From Sphingomicrobium flavum (lineage in GTDB: Bacteria; Pseudomonadota; Alphaproteobacteria; Sphingomonadales; Sphingomonadaceae), in contig NZ_CP102630.1 in assembly GCF_024721605.1 (NCBI RefSeq), forward strand, positions 1,240,001-1,304,000: 64,000 bases of DNA, read 5' to 3'. Below, in pieces: positions 54,974 to 63,725 of this stretch. A program made the position numbers and the translations under genes. A model generated the notes under the pieces. The model searched no databases. It was given only the letters and a program-made list of their open reading frames with translations, and was not told the origin of the DNA. How positions within the stretch are numbered: the first letter of the stretch is position 1; every line of letters begins with the position of its first letter.

Positions 54974-56953
54974 TCACAAACCGTCGAAAATTCTTTCAAT
55001 TTCACGTGCGATTCTCTCGAGCGCGTCGAGTTCCTCCGCCGGCGGCGGCGGGGGGAGTTGCGCAGGCGGCGGCGCCGGGCGGAAGTCGCGCGGCAGGCGT
55101 GGCCCGCGTGCGCCATCGACCTGCAGCGCCCCCTGCATAAAGCTCTTGAACACGCGCGCCGGGGCATCGCCGCCCGACATCCGTCCGAGCGATGTATTGT
55201 CGTCATAGCCCACCCACACGCCGACCACGAGATTGCCGGCGAAGCCGATAAACACCGCGTCGCGATTCTCCTGCGTCGTGCCGGTCTTGCCGAAAGTGGG
55301 GGTGCGCAAGGCGGCGCGGCGGCCCGTCCCCTCGTTGGCTGCGGCATAAAGAAGGTCGAGCATCGGCGCCCATTCGTCATCGACATCCATGCGCGATTGC
55401 TCGGCCAGCATCCGCCCGCGATCGTCAAGAGCACGTTCGGCCTGCAGCGCTGCGGGCTGCACGGGATAGCGACCCGAATAGATAGCGGCGTAGGCCGACG
55501 TCATTTCGAGCAAGCTGATTCCCGCCGTGCCCAGCGCCAGGCTGGGGCTGTCGTTGAGCGCACCGCTAATGCCCAGCTCGCGCGCAGTGCGGATGATCCG
55601 CTCGCGCCCCACATCCTCGGCCAGCCTTACCGTGGCGGCATTGGACGAGCGCGCAAAGGCTTCGCGCAGCGTGATCCGGCCGCGATACTGGCCATCGCTA
55701 TTGGACGGGGTCCAGCCATCGATGCTGATCGGCGCATCGTCGATCAGGTCGTCGGGTGACCAGCCGGCGCGCAAGGCTGCCAGATAGACGATGGTCTTGA
55801 AGGCGCTACCCGGCTGGCGCTTGGCCTGTGTCGCGCGGTTGAAGGGTGATTTCTTGTAGCTCCTGCCCCCCACCATCGCCACCACCTCGCCCGTCGGGCG
55901 CATCGCGACGAAGCCGATCTGGGCCTCGCCGATGGGAGCGTTGATGACGCTGCGCACCGCGATCCGCTGCAGCCGCGAATCCAGCGTGGTGGGCACCGTG
56001 ATCAGCCCATAATCGAGCGGCATGGTCCGCGCCGCGCGCTGCGCCGCCCAATCCGCGAAATAGGTGCCGACCGGAAGCTTCGTCCCGCGCCCCGTCGGCC
56101 GCGCCAGCCGCGCCGCCTTCGCCTCCGCCGGGGTGATGACCGCCAATTCCTCCATCGCGGCGATGACCAGCTTGGAACGTTCCTGCGAGCGTTCCAGATC
56201 GCGCGTCGGCGTCAACACCGACGGCGCCTTGACCATTCCCGCCAGCATTGCCGCCTCGCCGATCGACAGCGCGTCGGGCTCCTTGTCGAAATAATGCCGC
56301 GCCGCTGCGCGTAGCCCATAGACCCCGTCGCCAAAATAGATGGAGGAGACGTAGCGCGAGAGAATTTCATCCTTGGTCAGCCAGGCTTCGATCCACAGTG
56401 CGATGATCGCCTCCTGCGCCTTGCGCTTCATCGAGCGTTCGGAGGAAAGAAAACTGGTCTTGGCCAATTGCTGAGTGATGGTGGAGCCGCCCTGGCGCAC
56501 CCCGCCCGCCTTGGCATTGGCAACGACGGCGCGGCCCACGCCCCAGGGATCCACGCCCCAGTGCGAGCGGAACCGCCGATCTTCGATGGCGATGAAGGCG
56601 CCGCCGACATGGTCGGGCAGCTGGGTCACGTCGACCGGCTCGTCCTTGACCGCGCCGCGCCGGGCGATCCGCTCGCCATCGGCGCTGACGAACAGCATTG
56701 CCGGATCCTCCAGCGGCTCAAGCGACTTGCCGAGCGGCGCGGTGACGATCAGCCAGATCAGCGTGACGAGAAACAGGATCGAAAAGGCGTAAAAGCCCCA
56801 TTTGAACCAGCGCCAGCGGCTGCGCCTGGGTTTGGCTTCGACTTCGATCGGCGCGGCATCTGCGTCCTCGAGCGGCCAGTCGCCATCATATTCCGGGACA
56901 TGCCAGGCCGGCGGCTCTTCGCCCTTGTTCTTCCTTTTCCAGAAAAACCCCAT
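54974..56953 (-). CDS. class A penicillin-binding protein (PBP1a family)
   Basis: The 659-residue bifunctional murein synthase has a cytosolic charged N-terminus, one membrane helix (~50-72), a GT51 glycosyltransferase domain with AFIAIEDRRFRSHWGVD (catalytic Glu), RQGGSTITQQLAKTSFLS and RKAQEAIIALWIEAWLTKDEIL, and a transpeptidase domain with PGSAFKTIVYLAAL (SxxK), RSSNAATV (SxN) and FGKTGTTQENRD (KTG). It polymerises and cross-links peptidoglycan. The C-terminus is proline-rich (PAPPPAQLPPPPPAEE). A long cytosolic tail and length are nearer to short PBP1a types than PBP1c. ATG 56953 chosen; it is divergent from the solute-binding lipoprotein gene. Confidence 0.95.
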   Translation of the reverse strand: MGFFWKRKNKGEEPPAWHVPEYDGDWPLEDADAAPIEVEAKPRRSRWRWFKWGFYAFSILFLVTLIWLIVTAPLGKSLEPLEDPAMLFVSADGERIARRGAVKDEPVDVTQLPDHVGGAFIAIEDRRFRSHWGVDPWGVGRAVVANAKAGGVRQGGSTITQQLAKTSFLSSERSMKRKAQEAIIALWIEAWLTKDEILSRYVSSIYFGDGVYGLRAAARHYFDKEPDALSIGEAAMLAGMVKAPSVLTPTRDLERSQERSKLVIAAMEELAVITPAEAKAARLARPTGRGTKLPVGTYFADWAAQRAARTMPLDYGLITVPTTLDSRLQRIAVRSVINAPIGEAQIGFVAMRPTGEVVAMVGGRSYKKSPFNRATQAKRQPGSAFKTIVYLAALRAGWSPDDLIDDAPISIDGWTPSNSDGQYRGRITLREAFARSSNAATVRLAEDVGRERIIRTARELGISGALNDSPSLALGTAGISLLEMTSAYAAIYSGRYPVQPAALQAERALDDRGRMLAEQSRMDVDDEWAPMLDLLYAAANEGTGRRAALRTPTFGKTGTTQENRDAVFIGFAGNLVVGVWVGYDDNTSLGRMSGGDAPARVFKSFMQGALQVDGARGPRLPRDFRPAPPPAQLPPPPPAEELDALERIAREIERIFDGL

Positions 56954-57078
56954 CCGGTCCCGACTCGCTCCTGACAGACGATCAACACACAATTGCAGTG
57001 ACCGTTCTATCTATGTAATACACTTCTTAGCATTTTCCAGCCCCTTGCTGAATGGGCGTTGAAGCTTAGGTAGGAAGC

Positions 57079-58557
57079 ATGACATTATGGCGCCCCCTCC
57101 CCCTGATCATCGCCCTGGCGGCCCTGTCGGGCTGCGGCGACGATAATCCGGGCGAAACGCGCATCGCCATCATCGATGAGGAACCACAGCTGGTCGATCC
57201 CGCGCGAACGGCCCCCGATGCCGGCGATGAATATCTGCTGGCCTCACTCGCCCAGGGACTGGTGCGCTTCGATGCGCGCGGCCAGGTCGAGGCGGGTCTT
57301 GCCGAGCGCTGGCATGTTTCCGACGATGGGCGCAGCTATATTTTCCGCCTCGCCCCGCAGGAGTGGCCCGATGGCGAGCCGGTGACCGCGCGCGAGGTGG
57401 CGCGCGCCCTCAAACGCCAGATGACCGCGCGCGCCAATCCCTTGTCCGATGCTTTCGGCAGTGTCGAGGATGTGGTGGCGATGACCGACCGCGTCATCGA
57501 AATCCGCCTCACCCGCGCCCGGCCCGATCTGCTCTTCCTGCTCGCCCAGCCGCAGATGGCCTTGCTCCATGATGGCACCGGTTCGGGCCCCTTCCTTCTC
57601 TCCGAGGCCGAGGATGAGGATGGCCTCCACCTCAGCCGAATTGTAGAAACTGACCGCACCGCAGAGCTCGAAGAAGAAATGCTCCATGTCAGCCCCGCCA
57701 CGGCCCAGCGCGCTGTCGGCATGTTTTCGGCGGGCGAGGTCGAGATGGTGCTGGGCGGCAGCTTTGCCGATCTGCCCTTCGCGCAGGCCGCTGACCTGGA
57801 TCGCGGCCGCTTGCTGTTCGATCCCGTCATCGGCCTGTTCGGATTGAAGCCCCAGCGCCGCACCGATGCGCTCGACGATGCCGAGGTACGCGCCATCCTT
57901 TCACGCGCAATCGACCGCGACGCCTTTCTCGCCGATCTGTCGGTGCCCGGGCTGCTGCCACGCGCCCGCATCCTGCAGGCAGGGCTCGACGTGACGCGCG
58001 GTTTCGATGCCCCCGGGTGGATCGACGAACCGATCAAGCAGCGGCAAACGCGCTATCGCGCCCGGCTCGAAGCGATCCTCGGTGCCCCCGATGAAGACGG
58101 CGCGCCGCTGCTCGGCGTCCTCGTCCACCTGCCCGATGGGCCGGGAGGCGACATGCTGTTCAACCGGTTGGCGACCGATTGGGCGCGTATCGGCGTAGAG
58201 GCCCGCCGCGCCGAACAGCCCGGTGATGCCCATTATGTCCTGATCGACGAGGTTGCGCCGTCGGGCAGCAGTGCCTGGTTCGTGCGTCATTTCCGCTGCA
58301 CCGTCTCGACCTACTGCCTTGAAGAGGCCGATACGCTGATGGCGACCGCGCGCGAAGCGACCAATGTCGCCGATCGTGAAACGCAACTGGTGGGCGCGGC
58401 GTTGATGCTGGACGATGCCAATATCTTCATCCCCATTGCCGCCCCCGTGCGCTGGTCGCTGGTCGGTCCCTATGTCACCGGCTTCGCCCCCACCCGGCTC
58501 GGCCGCCATCCCTTGACCGGTCTCAAGGGACCCCTGCCGCAGGAGAATGCGCAATGA
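57079..58557 (+). CDS. peptide/nickel-type solute-binding lipoprotein (SBP_bac_5)
   Basis: The 492-residue protein has a lipoprotein signal (LPLIIALAALSGC) and the extracytoplasmic solute-binding family 5 plan: EPQLVDPARTAPDAGDEYLLASLAQGLVRFDARGQVEAGLAERWHVSDDGRSYIFRL, then EVARALKRQMTA and a second lobe with DDAEVRAILSRAIDRDAFLADL. Such proteins feed oligopeptide ABC importers. No permease or ATPase gene is adjacent, so it is an orphan; a sensory or chaperone role is possible. GTAGGAAGC precedes the ATG. It overlaps the DUF4112 gene by four bases (ATGA). Confidence 0.88.
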   Translation: MTLWRPLPLIIALAALSGCGDDNPGETRIAIIDEEPQLVDPARTAPDAGDEYLLASLAQGLVRFDARGQVEAGLAERWHVSDDGRSYIFRLAPQEWPDGEPVTAREVARALKRQMTARANPLSDAFGSVEDVVAMTDRVIEIRLTRARPDLLFLLAQPQMALLHDGTGSGPFLLSEAEDEDGLHLSRIVETDRTAELEEEMLHVSPATAQRAVGMFSAGEVEMVLGGSFADLPFAQAADLDRGRLLFDPVIGLFGLKPQRRTDALDDAEVRAILSRAIDRDAFLADLSVPGLLPRARILQAGLDVTRGFDAPGWIDEPIKQRQTRYRARLEAILGAPDEDGAPLLGVLVHLPDGPGGDMLFNRLATDWARIGVEARRAEQPGDAHYVLIDEVAPSGSSAWFVRHFRCTVSTYCLEEADTLMATAREATNVADRETQLVGAALMLDDANIFIPIAAPVRWSLVGPYVTGFAPTRLGRHPLTGLKGPLPQENAQ

Positions 58558-58952
58558 TTGACACGCCCGCCCCCGGTCCGCTGTCCAGCCGCGATCATCC
58601 CGCCGCCATCCGCGGTAGAGTCGAGCGGCTCGAGAAGCTGCTTGAAAATCTCATCGTCGTGCCGGGGATTAACCAGCCCGTCGGCCTCGACGCGATCCTC
58701 AGCCTGATCCCCGGGGTCGGCACCGTGTCCGCGACCGCTTTGGGCAGCTACATCATCTGGGAAGCGCGCAATCTCGGCCTCAGCAAGTGGCAGATGGCGC
58801 GGATGAGCCTCAATACCGGGTTCGACATGTTGTTGGGCGCGATCCCGATCGTCGGCGTCGTACCCGACTTCTTCTTCCGCTCCAACAGCCGGAACTTGCG
58901 CATCATCAAGCGCCACCTCGACAAGCATCACCCCGTCGACCAACCGCGCTAA
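58554..58952 (+). CDS. DUF4112 family membrane protein
   Basis: The 132-residue protein matches DUF4112: VERLEKLLENLIVVPGINQPVGLDAILSLIPGVGTVSATALGSYIIWEARNLGLSKWQMARMSLNTGFDMLLGAIPIVGVVPDFFFRSNSRNLRIIKRHL. Two hydrophobic segments are visible (around IPGVGTVSATALGSYII and MLLGAIPIVGVVPDFFF). The function is unknown. The start ATG overlaps the stop of the solute-binding protein gene, which makes co-translation likely. Confidence 0.93.
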   Translation: MIDTPAPGPLSSRDHPAAIRGRVERLEKLLENLIVVPGINQPVGLDAILSLIPGVGTVSATALGSYIIWEARNLGLSKWQMARMSLNTGFDMLLGAIPIVGVVPDFFFRSNSRNLRIIKRHLDKHHPVDQPR

Positions 58953-59043
58953 TATCGGGTCGCTACGCACCCGTAACGCTGGGAACTACCAACACTCTCA
59001 GAGGGTTGGTGGTTCAAACGCCATTTAGACAAAAGAGTAACCC

Positions 59044-59736
59044 ATGAAACAGCTAGCCGTCGTGCTGGCCACCGCTTCGCTCGCCCTTGCGAGCCCTGCC
59101 ATTGCCAGTAGCAATACCAGTAGCACCTCCTCCACCGGAAGCCTCGCCGCTTTCTCGACCAACGCGTCGAGCAGCGAAATGACGTTCACCTATGAGGGCG
59201 AAACCTTTTCCTATTCCAAGGCGGACGTGACGATCACGGGCGACATTGCCGGCGGGAAGAACACGCTGGAGAGCTACGCTGCGCGCGCCGAAGCCTCCAA
59301 ACAGGCCGAGCGTGGCTATCGTGACATGAAGAAGAAGTTCGGCGTCACCGACATTGCGCCCAATCGCTTCAAGTGGGACGCCAAGGGCGCAAGCGGCGAT
59401 CCGCGCGTCGTCGTGTCGATCGACCGCCAATTGGCATTCGTTTATCTGGGCAAGACGCTGGTCGGCGCCGCTTCAGTCACTACCGCGCGCGATGACAAAT
59501 TGACCCCGCAGGGCATCTTCCCGATCTGGATGAAGAAGGACATGCACTACAGCAAGGCCTACGATAACACGCCGATGCCCTACACCCAGTTCCTCGACCA
59601 ATATGGCATTGCACTCCATGCCGGCCCCAACCCCGGCTATCCCGCCAGTGCAGGCTGCGTGCGCCTGCCCAAGAGTTTTGCGAAGAAGCTTTTTTCGCTG
59701 ACCGACCTCGGGACCACCGTGCTGATCGGCGCCTGA
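59044..59736 (+). CDS. L,D-transpeptidase (YkuD) family protein
   Basis: The 230-residue exported protein has a signal peptide (MKQLAVVLATASLALASPAIA), a Ser/Thr-rich linker, then a YkuD domain (~120-230) with RVVVSIDRQLAFVYLGKTLVGAASVTT, IALHAGPNPGYPASAGCVRLP (nucleophilic Cys in AGCVR). It lacks a peptidoglycan-binding domain, in contrast to the enzyme at 25625-26587, and its H-A-G spacing matches the shorter ErfK/YbiS relatives. Upstream lies GGAAC-N17-GGTT (58981-59007 region), one base off the EcfG consensus, overlapping a hairpin ACCAAC/GGTTGGT. A terminator follows at 59761-59798. Confidence 0.9.
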   Translation: MKQLAVVLATASLALASPAIASSNTSSTSSTGSLAAFSTNASSSEMTFTYEGETFSYSKADVTITGDIAGGKNTLESYAARAEASKQAERGYRDMKKKFGVTDIAPNRFKWDAKGASGDPRVVVSIDRQLAFVYLGKTLVGAASVTTARDDKLTPQGIFPIWMKKDMHYSKAYDNTPMPYTQFLDQYGIALHAGPNPGYPASAGCVRLPKSFAKKLFSLTDLGTTVLIGA

Positions 59737-59760
59737 CCCCTCACGCCACAGCACCAGCCT

Positions 59761-59798
59761 AGGGCGGCCTCGCAAGTGGAGTGCGGGGTCGCCCTTCT
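59761..59798 (+). terminator. intrinsic terminator after the second L,D-transpeptidase gene
   Basis: AGGGCGGCCTCGCA and TGCGGGGTCGCCCT pair with small mismatches, followed by TCTTG. Confidence 0.6.
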
Positions 59799-59861
59799 TG
59801 CTGGGCGTTGCCTTCGATTTTCCTTGTGAAAGCGGTCACTTGCGACCATGGGGGCCGCTTC

Positions 59862-61595
59862 ATGACCATTTCCAGCCTTCCCCCGCTTCTCGCCGAAGCC
59901 ATCTCCGCGCGCGGCTATGACGCGCTGACCCCTGTCCAATCCTCCGTGATCAAGCCGGAGGCAGAGGGGCGCGACCTCATCGTTTCGGCGCAGACCGGCT
60001 CGGGCAAGACCGTCGCGTTCGGGCTCGCCATGGCCCCCGATCTCCTTGGCGAAGAGCAGCGACTGCCGCGCGCCGAAGCGCCGCTCGCGCTGGTCATCGC
60101 GCCAACGCGCGAACTGGCGCTGCAGGTCAGCCGCGAGCTGCAATGGCTCTACCAGAATGCCAACGCCTATGTGGTGACCTGCGTTGGCGGCATGGATTCC
60201 TCGCGTGAGCGGCGCAATCTGCGCCAGGGCGCGCATATCGTGGTCGGCACGCCGGGCCGCCTGCGCGACCATCTCGAACGCGGTGCGCTCGACCTGAAAG
60301 CACTGCGCGTTGCCGTGCTCGACGAGGCCGATGAAATGCTCGACATGGGCTTTCGCGAAGACCTGGAAGAAATCCTCGACGCCACCCCCGATGCGCGGCG
60401 CACCTTTCTCTTCTCCGCCACCCTGCCCCGCCCCATCGTTGCGCTGGCCAAGCGCTATACCGACGATGCGCTGCGCATCTCCACGGTGGGCGAGGATCGC
60501 GGCCATGGCGATATCAGCTATCAGTGCGTCACCGTCTCGCCCGCCGAGATCGAGCATGCGGTGGTCAACCTCTTGCGCTTCCACGAGGCGGAGACCGCCA
60601 TCCTCTTTTGCGCCACGCGCGACAATGTGCGCCACCTCCACGCCACGCTGGTCGAGCGCGGTTTCTCCGCGGTCGCGCTATCGGGCGAACATTCGCAGCA
60701 GGAGCGCAACCGCGCCATGCAGGCTCTGCGCGATCGCCGCGCGCGCATCTGTGTTGCAACCGATGTTGCCGCGCGCGGCATCGACCTGCCGACCTTGAGC
60801 CTCGTCATCCATGTCGAGCTGCCGCGCGATTCCGAGGTGCTGCAGCACCGGTCGGGCCGCACCGGCCGCGCCGGCAAGAAGGGCACGGCGATCCTCGTCG
60901 TCCCTTATCCGCGCCGCCGCCGCGTCGACAGCATGCTGCGCTTTGCCAGGATCCAGGCCGACTGGATCGACCCGCCCTCCGCCGAGGACATTCGCGGCAA
61001 GGATCGCGAACGGCTGCTGGAAAAGTTGATGGAGCCGGTCGATGCGACCGACGCAGATCGCGAACTGGCGGCCCACCTGGTCCAGCAGCAGAGCGCCGAG
61101 GATATCGCGCTGGCGCTGGTCGCCGCGCACCGCGCCAAGATGCCCGCGCCCGAAGAATTGCTGGGCGGCAAGGCCGGCGCGCCCGAAAAGAAGAAGCGCG
61201 AAGGCTTCGACCATACGGTCTGGTTCAAGCTCAATATCGGGCGCAAGCAGAATGCCGATCCGCGCTGGATCCTGCCGCTCATTTGCCGCCGCGGCCATGT
61301 CACCAAGAATGATGTCGGCGCGATCCGCCTGTCACAGCATGAAACCTTCTTCCAGATCCCGACGTCCATCGCCGATCGCTTCTACGAAGCGGTGCAGCGC
61401 ACCGGCGGCAAGGATGGCGAGGACGATGCCGGCGTGATCATCGAGCCCGCGCCCGACGGTGCCGGCCATGGCGAACATCGCCCGGCCCCGCGCGGCAAGA
61501 TCAAGCCGACCGGCCAGGGCCCGCGCGGCAAGCCGCTGGGCAAATTTAAGAAGCCGCACCGCAAGGGCGGGCCGAAGAAGCACTATAAAAGCTGA
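59862..61595 (+). CDS. DEAD-box RNA helicase, DeaD/DbpA-like
   Basis: The 577-residue protein has the full DEAD set: Q-motif LTPVQSSVI, SAQTGSGKT, APTRELALQ, VGTPGRL, VAVLDEADEML, FLFSATLP, ILFCATRDN, ATDVAARGIDL and HRSGRTGRAG. The C-terminal region (~430-520) with FDHTVWFKLNIGRKQNADPRWILPLICRRGHVTKNDVGAIRLSQHETFFQI is the RNA-binding DbpA domain found in DeaD/CsdA and DbpA. A basic, disordered tail (RGKPLGKFKKPHRKGGPKKHYKS) follows. It unwinds structured RNA in ribosome assembly or mRNA decay. ATG 59862 follows GGGGGCC. Confidence 0.94.
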   Translation: MTISSLPPLLAEAISARGYDALTPVQSSVIKPEAEGRDLIVSAQTGSGKTVAFGLAMAPDLLGEEQRLPRAEAPLALVIAPTRELALQVSRELQWLYQNANAYVVTCVGGMDSSRERRNLRQGAHIVVGTPGRLRDHLERGALDLKALRVAVLDEADEMLDMGFREDLEEILDATPDARRTFLFSATLPRPIVALAKRYTDDALRISTVGEDRGHGDISYQCVTVSPAEIEHAVVNLLRFHEAETAILFCATRDNVRHLHATLVERGFSAVALSGEHSQQERNRAMQALRDRRARICVATDVAARGIDLPTLSLVIHVELPRDSEVLQHRSGRTGRAGKKGTAILVVPYPRRRRVDSMLRFARIQADWIDPPSAEDIRGKDRERLLEKLMEPVDATDADRELAAHLVQQQSAEDIALALVAAHRAKMPAPEELLGGKAGAPEKKKREGFDHTVWFKLNIGRKQNADPRWILPLICRRGHVTKNDVGAIRLSQHETFFQIPTSIADRFYEAVQRTGGKDGEDDAGVIIEPAPDGAGHGEHRPAPRGKIKPTGQGPRGKPLGKFKKPHRKGGPKKHYKS

Positions 61596-61601
61596 TCCGG
61601 C

Positions 61602-62975
61602 TTAGTCCGCGCATTTCCCGTCAGGGCTGCCCGAACAGAAGGTCGTTTTTTCCCCGCCGACCCCATATTGGCGCCCCATCTCGACGATATGGTTGGGATC
61701 GAACCGCTTCATGGCGGCCTCAAGGCTGCCATCGAAGATGGTGTAGAATGTGCCCATGGAAAGCAGGGCGATCAGGAAATAGACAGTGATGTCGGGCTTG
61801 AGTCCCATGAAGTTACGCTGATCCTCGGGACGCCAGTCCCAATAGGCCTTGCAGGCGTCGCGCCAGTCATACCAATGCTCGCGATCCTCCATATAGACCT
61901 TTTGCATCTGGCGCGCATTGGGCGGTCGCTCGAGCGGGCGACCGTCATCGTCATAGCGCAGCCAGCGTTCAAACGGCTCCATCGGCTCATGGATGGGTGG
62001 CAGGAAGGCCTGGCGCGTATCGCGGCGGCTGCGCGGCTGCTCCATCAGGTCGCGCGCCAGTTTCTCGACCTTGGCAATCCGCTCCTCGATCGGGGCATTG
62101 GCGATGCCGCTACGATCAAGATTGTCCGAATAGAGCATGCCCTCGACCCGCATCGAGCCCGGGAAGCGGCTATTGCCCGAAATCTTGCGCAAGGCGGAAA
62201 TCAGCGCCGCCGGGTTATGCGTCAACCGCACCACTTCGGCATCGGCAAGATAATCGCGCCGCACCCGCAGCTTGCCCTTGGCGTGCCAGGCCAGTTTCTT
62301 GGCGACCAGCGTCGCCAGATGGCCCGCCACAAAGATGAAAAGCGAAGGCGGGAAGATGAAAATGAAGATGAAGACCGCCCAATGATCGATGCGGAAGGGA
62401 TTTTCCATCGCCATGCTGGTTCCGGTCTGCTCGAGCGCATGGTTGAGCGCGAGCAGCCTGGTGTCGCCCTGCCGGATATGCGCAAATTCGTGGGTGAGCA
62501 CGGCCAGCAATTCATCATCGTCCAGCCCGTGCAGCAGCCCGCGCGACACAGCGATCAGCCCGCGATCGGCGCTTTCGCCCACGGTCAGCGCGTTCATCGC
62601 CTTGCGCTCGAACACGCCAAAGCGCGGTAGCCGTACCCCGGCCGCGATTGCTGCCTGTTCGGCGATGGTGACGAAGCGTGGCTCGCTGGCGCGGCTGGCG
62701 ATGCGGATGCCCAGCTTGCGCTTCACCTCATAGGCGTGGCGGCGATAATGCCAGACCAGATAGGCGCCCGACAGTAGCAGGACGACCCAGCCATAGCGCA
62801 GCAGATAGCCCAGCGGATTGACGAAGGGCATGTGCGAATAATCGAACATCCACAGGAAGACGCCAATTACGAAGGCGCCGACCAGCTGGAAGGCGATGAG
62901 ATAGAGAAGCGTCAGCTCGATCGCGACGCGGCGATTGTTCGCCACATGGGTGACGAAGCCCTGTGCCTCGGCCAT
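61602..62975 (-). CDS. M48 family membrane metalloprotease
   Basis: The 457-residue protein has two N-terminal membrane helices (IELTLLYLIAFQLVGAFVIGVFLWMF and YGWVVLLLSGAYLVWHY), then an M48 catalytic domain with VSRGLLHGLDDDELLAVLTHEFAHIRQGD (HExxH), two further hydrophobic segments and RRDYLADAEVVRLT supplying the third zinc ligand. HtpX/Ste24-type enzymes degrade damaged membrane proteins. A LemA gene ends 11 bases upstream on the same strand; LemA-M48 pairing is widespread, so they probably work together in envelope quality control. Confidence 0.9.
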   Translation of the reverse strand: MAEAQGFVTHVANNRRVAIELTLLYLIAFQLVGAFVIGVFLWMFDYSHMPFVNPLGYLLRYGWVVLLLSGAYLVWHYRRHAYEVKRKLGIRIASRASEPRFVTIAEQAAIAAGVRLPRFGVFERKAMNALTVGESADRGLIAVSRGLLHGLDDDELLAVLTHEFAHIRQGDTRLLALNHALEQTGTSMAMENPFRIDHWAVFIFIFIFPPSLFIFVAGHLATLVAKKLAWHAKGKLRVRRDYLADAEVVRLTHNPAALISALRKISGNSRFPGSMRVEGMLYSDNLDRSGIANAPIEERIAKVEKLARDLMEQPRSRRDTRQAFLPPIHEPMEPFERWLRYDDDGRPLERPPNARQMQKVYMEDREHWYDWRDACKAYWDWRPEDQRNFMGLKPDITVYFLIALLSMGTFYTIFDGSLEAAMKRFDPNHIVEMGRQYGVGGEKTTFCSGSPDGKCAD

Positions 62976-62985
62976 GGTACCGATC

Positions 62986-63621
62986 CTACAGCTGAAGCGC
63001 CGTCGGGTCCTGCAGATCCTCGCGCCGTTCACCCAGCGAGAATTTCTCGCGGACCTTGATCCCCATCATCCCGGCGAACAGCCCGGCGGGAAATGTGCGG
63101 CTCACCGCATTCAGTTCCTCGACCGACATGTTGTAGAATTTGCGCGACGCGGTGACCTTTTCCTCGATCCGGATCAGCTCGGCGCGCAATTCCTTATAGT
63201 CGGACTGCTGCGTCAGCTGCGGGAACTTGTCGGCCAGCGTGAATAAATTCTGCAGCGAATTGGCGAACTGCTGGTTGGCCATCATCATGCTGCCGCCATC
63301 GAGCGCCTCGATCGCATCGACCCGGCTCAGCAGCACATCGGTCACCACTTCTCGCTCGGTCTTGGCATAAGCACGCACCGTTTCGGCAAGGTTGCTGATC
63401 AGGCCATGCCGTTCGGCCAGCAGCGCGTCGACATCGGCAAAGGCAGCGTCAGCGCGTTCATCCAGCTCGGCAAGGATATGGTGCTGCTTCTTGAGATAGA
63501 GGAACAGCCACAGGAGGAAGAGAAGGATGGGCCAGAGAAACCAATTGTCGAGCGCCCAATTGGCCGCCGTTACGGCGCGATCATAAAGGCCGATATCTTC
63601 GCTGAAACTGCGATCCTGCAC
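62986..63621 (-). CDS. lemA: LemA family protein
   Basis: The 211-residue protein has one membrane helix near the N-terminus (NWFLWPILLFLLWLFLYL) followed by a long four-helix LemA domain: LDERADAAFADVDALLAERHGLISNLAETVRAYAKTE, LLSRVDAIEAL, and RAELIRIEEKVTASRKFYNMSVEELNAVSRTFPAGLFAGMMGI, the family's most conserved part. ATG 63621 lies after GGGGGAGTGAAC. It is co-oriented with, and 10 bases upstream of, the M48 protease gene. The lipoprotein LemA at the left end of the window is a distinct paralogue. Confidence 0.92.
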   Translation of the reverse strand: MQDRSFSEDIGLYDRAVTAANWALDNWFLWPILLFLLWLFLYLKKQHHILAELDERADAAFADVDALLAERHGLISNLAETVRAYAKTEREVVTDVLLSRVDAIEALDGGSMMMANQQFANSLQNLFTLADKFPQLTQQSDYKELRAELIRIEEKVTASRKFYNMSVEELNAVSRTFPAGLFAGMMGIKVREKFSLGERREDLQDPTALQL

Positions 63622-63654
63622 GCGTTCACTCCCCCAAAACTCGGCCCCAAGCGA

Positions 63655-63693
63655 AAAGGGCCACCCCGCTATTTCGTAGCGTAATGGCCCTTA
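63655..63693 (-). terminator. intrinsic terminator after nadA
   Basis: On the minus strand AAGGGCCAT and GTGGCCCTT pair around an inner TACGCTA/TAGCGG hairpin and are followed by TTCG. Confidence 0.65.
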
Positions 63694-63725
63694 ATCAAAA
63701 AGCGATAATGGAAGGTTAGCGGCGC

